Shown here: piece by piece, positions 38,863 through 42,111 of the stretch
Layout of the letters: each line of letters begins with the position of its first letter
Numbering within the stretch: the stretch's first letter is position 1
Source of the DNA: Deltaproteobacteria bacterium
GTDB lineage: Bacteria; Bdellovibrionota_C; UBA2361; OMII01
Assembly (NCBI GenBank): GCA_947467385.1
Contig: CANIHJ010000005.1
Location: forward strand, 1-42,111
Direction of reading: 5' to 3'
DNA length: 42,111 nucleotides
The notes under the pieces: model-generated
The model's database searches: none
Seen by the model: the letters and a program-made list of their open reading frames with translations, nothing else
What the model was told of the DNA's origin: nothing
Translations under genes and position numbers: made by a program

Positions 38863-40307
38863 GGCTTGCCCTGTACCATGCGGTTGTCATCAACTGCACC
38901 AGGATTGGCTGGGTCAAACACAACGATATTCTGCATCATGCCCCCATCCTCGTGCTCAAGGATGTGGCAATGGAACACAAATCGGCCCACCTGGTTCGGC
39001 TTGTTGAAGGGAATGATGATCGAGACGGTCTCGCCGGGATCCACATCAACAGTGTCCTGGTACCCGATGAAGTCCTTAGGCACGCCGTTTTCAGAGATGA
39101 CCTGAAAGTCCGTCTGGTGAATGTGAAAGGTGTGTATCTCCTCCGAGTTGTTAACGAGGTTCCACTGCTCCACCGATCCAAGCGCCACGGTGACGTCATC
39201 GCGGCTTGGGCTATACAGCTGGTTGTTGATGTAGAAGAGCCCCTTGTCGTTGTTCTCGCTAAACACGATGCGGCGAGTTCCCGTAAGGGCGAGGCTCCTC
39301 AGGTCCTCATGCGCAACGAGGGTATCAGGCACCTGAACGGGCGTTCCCCCTCCCGAGACCTCAAGCGTGCCGAGGATTTCCTCCGGCGTTGGGTCGCCAT
39401 CTGGGCCCGTGTTAACCGCGAGCGTCCTGATGGTATACGAGCCCGCCGATCCTCCTGTGACGAGGAACTCGCTGCGCGCGCCTGGCGGCAGGAGGATCGA
39501 CCCCTGCCGTATTGGCCGCGTGCGGGTATTGCCGTCCCGAACGAGCTCCACGAGCTCGTGTCCATCAATGGCGAAACGGTAGAAGAGGTTCGCACCCAGG
39601 TTGCCTACCCTAAAGAATTGCGTCTCGCCCGAGCCGATTGAAATAGTTGGCTGGACAATGCCGTTAATAGTCCGGAGCGTCGGCTTCGAATAGTCCGGTG
39701 TCGTAACGGTGCCGTCAGAATCGACCTGCACGTCCTTTAGGATAAGAATTCGCTCCGTAAGTCCAGCCAGGAACGGAAGCGCCTTCTCAATCCCGTTGAC
39801 GATAAGGCCTCCCGACAGGCCGTTGAACACCTGCGTCTCCGCAAGGCCCATCATGTGCGAGTGATACCAGTTAAGGCCGTAGTCCTGGGTCTCCGGAACG
39901 TTAATCTGGTAGCTGAAGCAGTTCTCCGGCTCAACCTGCACGAAGACGTTGTCCGAGTTGCCCTGCGGAGACACGTTCATCCCGTGCGTGTGCACGTTCG
40001 AGGGCTGCTGCGGTGCCAGATTTTGGAATCGGATATTCATCTGCCCGCCGGCGTTTATGCGAATCACCGGTGCCGCGTAATCACCGTTGAACACCATCGA
40101 GGTAAATTCGAGGTCCCCGACCTTATTTTTCTGTTCGGAGATGACGAGGTCCATGCTGAGGTTGTTGCCCCCGTTCACCTCCGAGGGGTTCTCAAAAGTT
40201 TCGGAGGATCCGCCGCTGTTGCATCCCGTCGCAGCAAAAGCGATAGGCAGGGCGGCGCATAGAAGGGATACGAGGCGCAAACAGATCGGGGACGCTTTTC
40301 CTTGCAT
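38853..40307 (-). CDS. Multicopper oxidase, probable lipoprotein
   Basis: The 484-residue protein has a lipoprotein signal with Cys29 in AATGC and three cupredoxin domains. Copper ligands are visible in order: HTHGMN (His106, His108), NWYHSHMMG, HTFHIHQTDF and the C-terminal HCHILEHEDGGMM (from residue 446) with the type 1 Cys and the Met ligand. It should oxidise phenols or metals such as Cu(I), Fe(II) or Mn(II) in the periplasm. It lacks an obvious Met-rich CueO insert. The ATG at 40307 has AGGAG 4-5 bases upstream; a GTG at 40331 is in frame but less likely. The SCO gene overlaps its end. Confidence 0.93.
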   Translation of the reverse strand: MQGKASPICLRLVSLLCAALPIAFAATGCNSGGSSETFENPSEVNGGNNLSMDLVISEQKNKVGDLEFTSMVFNGDYAAPVIRINAGGQMNIRFQNLAPQQPSNVHTHGMNVSPQGNSDNVFVQVEPENCFSYQINVPETQDYGLNWYHSHMMGLAETQVFNGLSGGLIVNGIEKALPFLAGLTERILILKDVQVDSDGTVTTPDYSKPTLRTINGIVQPTISIGSGETQFFRVGNLGANLFYRFAIDGHELVELVRDGNTRTRPIRQGSILLPPGARSEFLVTGGSAGSYTIRTLAVNTGPDGDPTPEEILGTLEVSGGGTPVQVPDTLVAHEDLRSLALTGTRRIVFSENNDKGLFYINNQLYSPSRDDVTVALGSVEQWNLVNNSEEIHTFHIHQTDFQVISENGVPKDFIGYQDTVDVDPGETVSIIIPFNKPNQVGRFVFHCHILEHEDGGMMQNIVVFDPANPGAVDDNRMVQGKPCS

Positions 40308-40431
40308 GGGGCTCCTAGCGCGATGCTTCACACGTCACCCGGCTGGGCGCGCAACAGCCGCCTCCGCTCAGGGACCACCGAATGCTACCGCACGCCCCAG
40401 CTCGCCGGCAATTGAGATCGGAGCCTCTCTG

Positions 40432-41721
40432 CTACTTGCGCTTGTCGACCGACACGTAATCCGCAAGCGCCGGCCCGATGTAGATCTGCCGCGGGCGGTT
40501 AATCTTGTTGCCCGGCTCGTTAAGGTACTCCTTGGCATGCGCGATCCAGCCTGGTAGGCGGCCCAGCGCGAACATCACGGTAAATGCGACAGTTGGAATG
40601 CCCATCGCCTTGTAGATGATGCCGCTATAGAAGTCGACGTTCGGATAGAGCTTGCGCTCGATGAAGTACGGGTCCTTGAGCGCGGCCTCCTCAAGCTCCT
40701 TGGCGAGGTCGAGCAGCGGATCCGAGATCTTCATCTTGGCGAGCAGCTTGTCGCAGGCCGCCTTGAGGATCTTCGCGCGCGGGTCAAAGTTTTTGTACAC
40801 GCGGTGCCCGAAGCCCATAAGCTTGAATTTCGTGTTCTTGTCCTTGGCCATCTCCACGTACTTGCTCACGCTGCCCCCCTCGTTACGCATCTGGGTGAGC
40901 ATGTCGATAACCTCCTCATTGGCGCCTCCGTGGCGTGGGCCCCACAGCGCGCAGATGCCCGCCGTGATGGCTGCGAAGAGGCTTGCCTTGCTGCTGCTCA
41001 CCATGCGCACCGTCGACGTTGAGCAGTTCTGCTCGTGGTCCGCATGCAGGATAAGCAGAAGGTTGAGGGTCTCAATCATCACCGGATCGACCTCGTAGTG
41101 CTCAGCCGGCGTGGAGAACATCATGTGCAGAAAGTTCTCGCAGTAACTCATGTGATTTTGCGGGTACATGAGGGGCTGGCCAATCGACTTCTTGTAGGCA
41201 CACGCAGCAATCGTCGGAAGCTTCGCAAGGAGCCTCACCGTGTTGAGCGAGAACAGCTCGGCTTCGGTGCGATTATTCTCGTGCTGATAGAACGTTGAAA
41301 GCGAGGAGACCACGGAGGCGAGGATCGCCATCGGGTGCGCGTCACGCGGGAATCCGTCGTAGAAGCGCTTAATGTCCTCATGAATCATCGTGTGGCGGCG
41401 AACACGATTCGTGAAGTTGTCGAGCTCTGGCTGTGTCGGGAGCTTGCCATCGATCAGGAGATACGCGGTCTCAAGAAAGGAGGATCGCTCCGCAAGGACC
41501 TCGATCGGAATCCCGCGATAGCGAAGAATGCCCTTCTCGCCGTCAATGAACGTGATGGCGCTCGTGCATGCACCGGTGTTCATGTAGCCGTTGTCGAGCG
41601 TGATGTACCCGGTCTTTGCTCGCAGGTTCGAGATGTCGATCCCCTTCTCGTTCTCCGTGCCAACAACCACCGGCAGCTCTACCGTCTGCCCCTCGAGTTT
41701 AAGCTCAGCTACCTCGGACAT
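40432..41721 (-). CDS. gltA: Citrate synthase, type II
   Basis: The 429-residue protein matches hexameric-type citrate synthase, which condenses acetyl-CoA and oxaloacetate to start the TCA cycle. The catalytic residues are His264 (LWGPRHGGAN), His306 (MGFGHRVYKNFDPR) and Asp363 (LYPNVDFYSGI), at almost the E. coli positions. The N-terminal small beta domain is present. AAGGAG lies 6 bases before the ATG at 41721. It stands alone, about 260 bases from the next gene. Confidence 0.97.
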   Translation of the reverse strand: MSEVAELKLEGQTVELPVVVGTENEKGIDISNLRAKTGYITLDNGYMNTGACTSAITFIDGEKGILRYRGIPIEVLAERSSFLETAYLLIDGKLPTQPELDNFTNRVRRHTMIHEDIKRFYDGFPRDAHPMAILASVVSSLSTFYQHENNRTEAELFSLNTVRLLAKLPTIAACAYKKSIGQPLMYPQNHMSYCENFLHMMFSTPAEHYEVDPVMIETLNLLLILHADHEQNCSTSTVRMVSSSKASLFAAITAGICALWGPRHGGANEEVIDMLTQMRNEGGSVSKYVEMAKDKNTKFKLMGFGHRVYKNFDPRAKILKAACDKLLAKMKISDPLLDLAKELEEAALKDPYFIERKLYPNVDFYSGIIYKAMGIPTVAFTVMFALGRLPGWIAHAKEYLNEPGNKINRPRQIYIGPALADYVSVDKRK

Positions 41722-41984
41722 TTCCGCTCCTTGAATCGAACCTAAAAGCTTTTCACAATGCTCGTGCCATCTTTAGACTCCCAAAACATCGAAAAGGGTC
41801 CAACTATTAAGATTTACACGCAAACTATGCTGAGGCATATAACACGCGCCGCCAAGATGCACAGCATCTCTCACGCATGTTGTTCAGCGCCGTCCCGAAA
41901 CCCTGTGGCTTCCCTCCAGCCGTTGCTTGTTCATTAAGGTAGAACTACGATTAGACGGTCGGAGAGCCCAACGGAGACCTCGCC

Positions 41985-42111
41985 ATGCCGCCAAAACCCA
42001 AGGACGCAACCGCTGACAATCGAGCAGGTCCGGCCGACACGTCGTTTGATTTCAGCTACCATTCAGAGAAGCGCCAGATCCGCCGCCTCCACCCCCTCGG
42101 GCTGCGAGTAG
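41985..42111 (+). CDS. Partial gene at the right edge, possibly GroES-like
   Basis: An ATG at 41985 with GGAG 9 bases upstream opens a frame that runs to the end of the window (42 codons). The product starts MPPKPKDATADNRAGPADTS and goes on to FSYHSEKRQIRRLHPLGLRV. The IRRLHPLGLRV end resembles the IRPLGDRV start of GroES co-chaperonins, with an N-terminal extension. This is a guess from one short motif, because the rest lies outside the window. Confidence 0.45.
   Translation, partial: MPPKPKDATADNRAGPADTSFDFSYHSEKRQIRRLHPLGLRV

Overview
The window looks like a piece of chromosome from a Gram-negative, respiring bacterium. It encodes lipoproteins, an outer-surface polysaccharide operon, a SCO1-type copper chaperone next to a multicopper oxidase, a two-subunit pyruvate dehydrogenase E1, a type II citrate synthase, HemL of the C5 tetrapyrrole pathway and a LexA/RecA pair. 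The gene style resembles deltaproteobacteria-like or Bdellovibrionota-like lineages, but I cannot assign a phylum from sequence alone.

The window has two halves. Bases 1 to about 12,660 are an accessory region, AT-richer by eye. It is full of mobile-element debris: a truncated IS110-type transposase, three copies of a 129-bp terminal-inverted-repeat element, two directly repeated 223-bp IS91-type 3' ends, two fragments of an IS91-family transposase, and clustered hairpin repeats. It ends at the 3' end of a tRNA-Gly(UCC) gene, a usual site for island integration. From about 12,740 to the right end the genes look like ordinary chromosomal core genes with few repeats.

The most interesting part is a divergent gene cluster at 3,864-10,017 inside the accessory region. 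One arm (minus strand) encodes a 66-residue peptide with a three-cysteine tail, a strong intergenic hairpin, a small GRDP-like (DUF1399-type) protein, a GNAT acetyltransferase and a GT4 glycosyltransferase. The other arm (plus strand) encodes an M3-family zinc peptidase, a TauD/TfdA-like Fe(II)/2-oxoglutarate dioxygenase and a SAM methyltransferase. The layout (short precursor-like gene, read-through hairpin, then tailoring enzymes and a peptidase) suggests a ribosomally made, modified peptide (RiPP) system of no class I recognise. There is no radical SAM enzyme, lanthipeptide cyclase, MNIO or YcaO protein, and no visible transporter. The function is inferred, not shown.

The core half reads: Yip1-like membrane protein; hemL; a thrombospondin type 3 repeat protein; a receiver-domain protein; lexA and recA; a metallo-beta-lactamase-fold protein; a secreted EEP-family phosphohydrolase overlapping a RuvC-like nuclease gene; pdhA-pdhB-gamma carbonic anhydrase; a 794-residue orphan; a small secreted glycine-rich protein; a cyclic-nucleotide-binding-domain protein; a MazG-like/FAH-family/lipase-like run; a cysteine-free Rrf2 regulator divergent from cysteine dioxygenase and a YdhS-like flavoprotein; a methyltransferase plus two glycosyltransferases; a lipoprotein; a multicopper oxidase with SCO1; citrate synthase; and the start of one more gene at the right edge.
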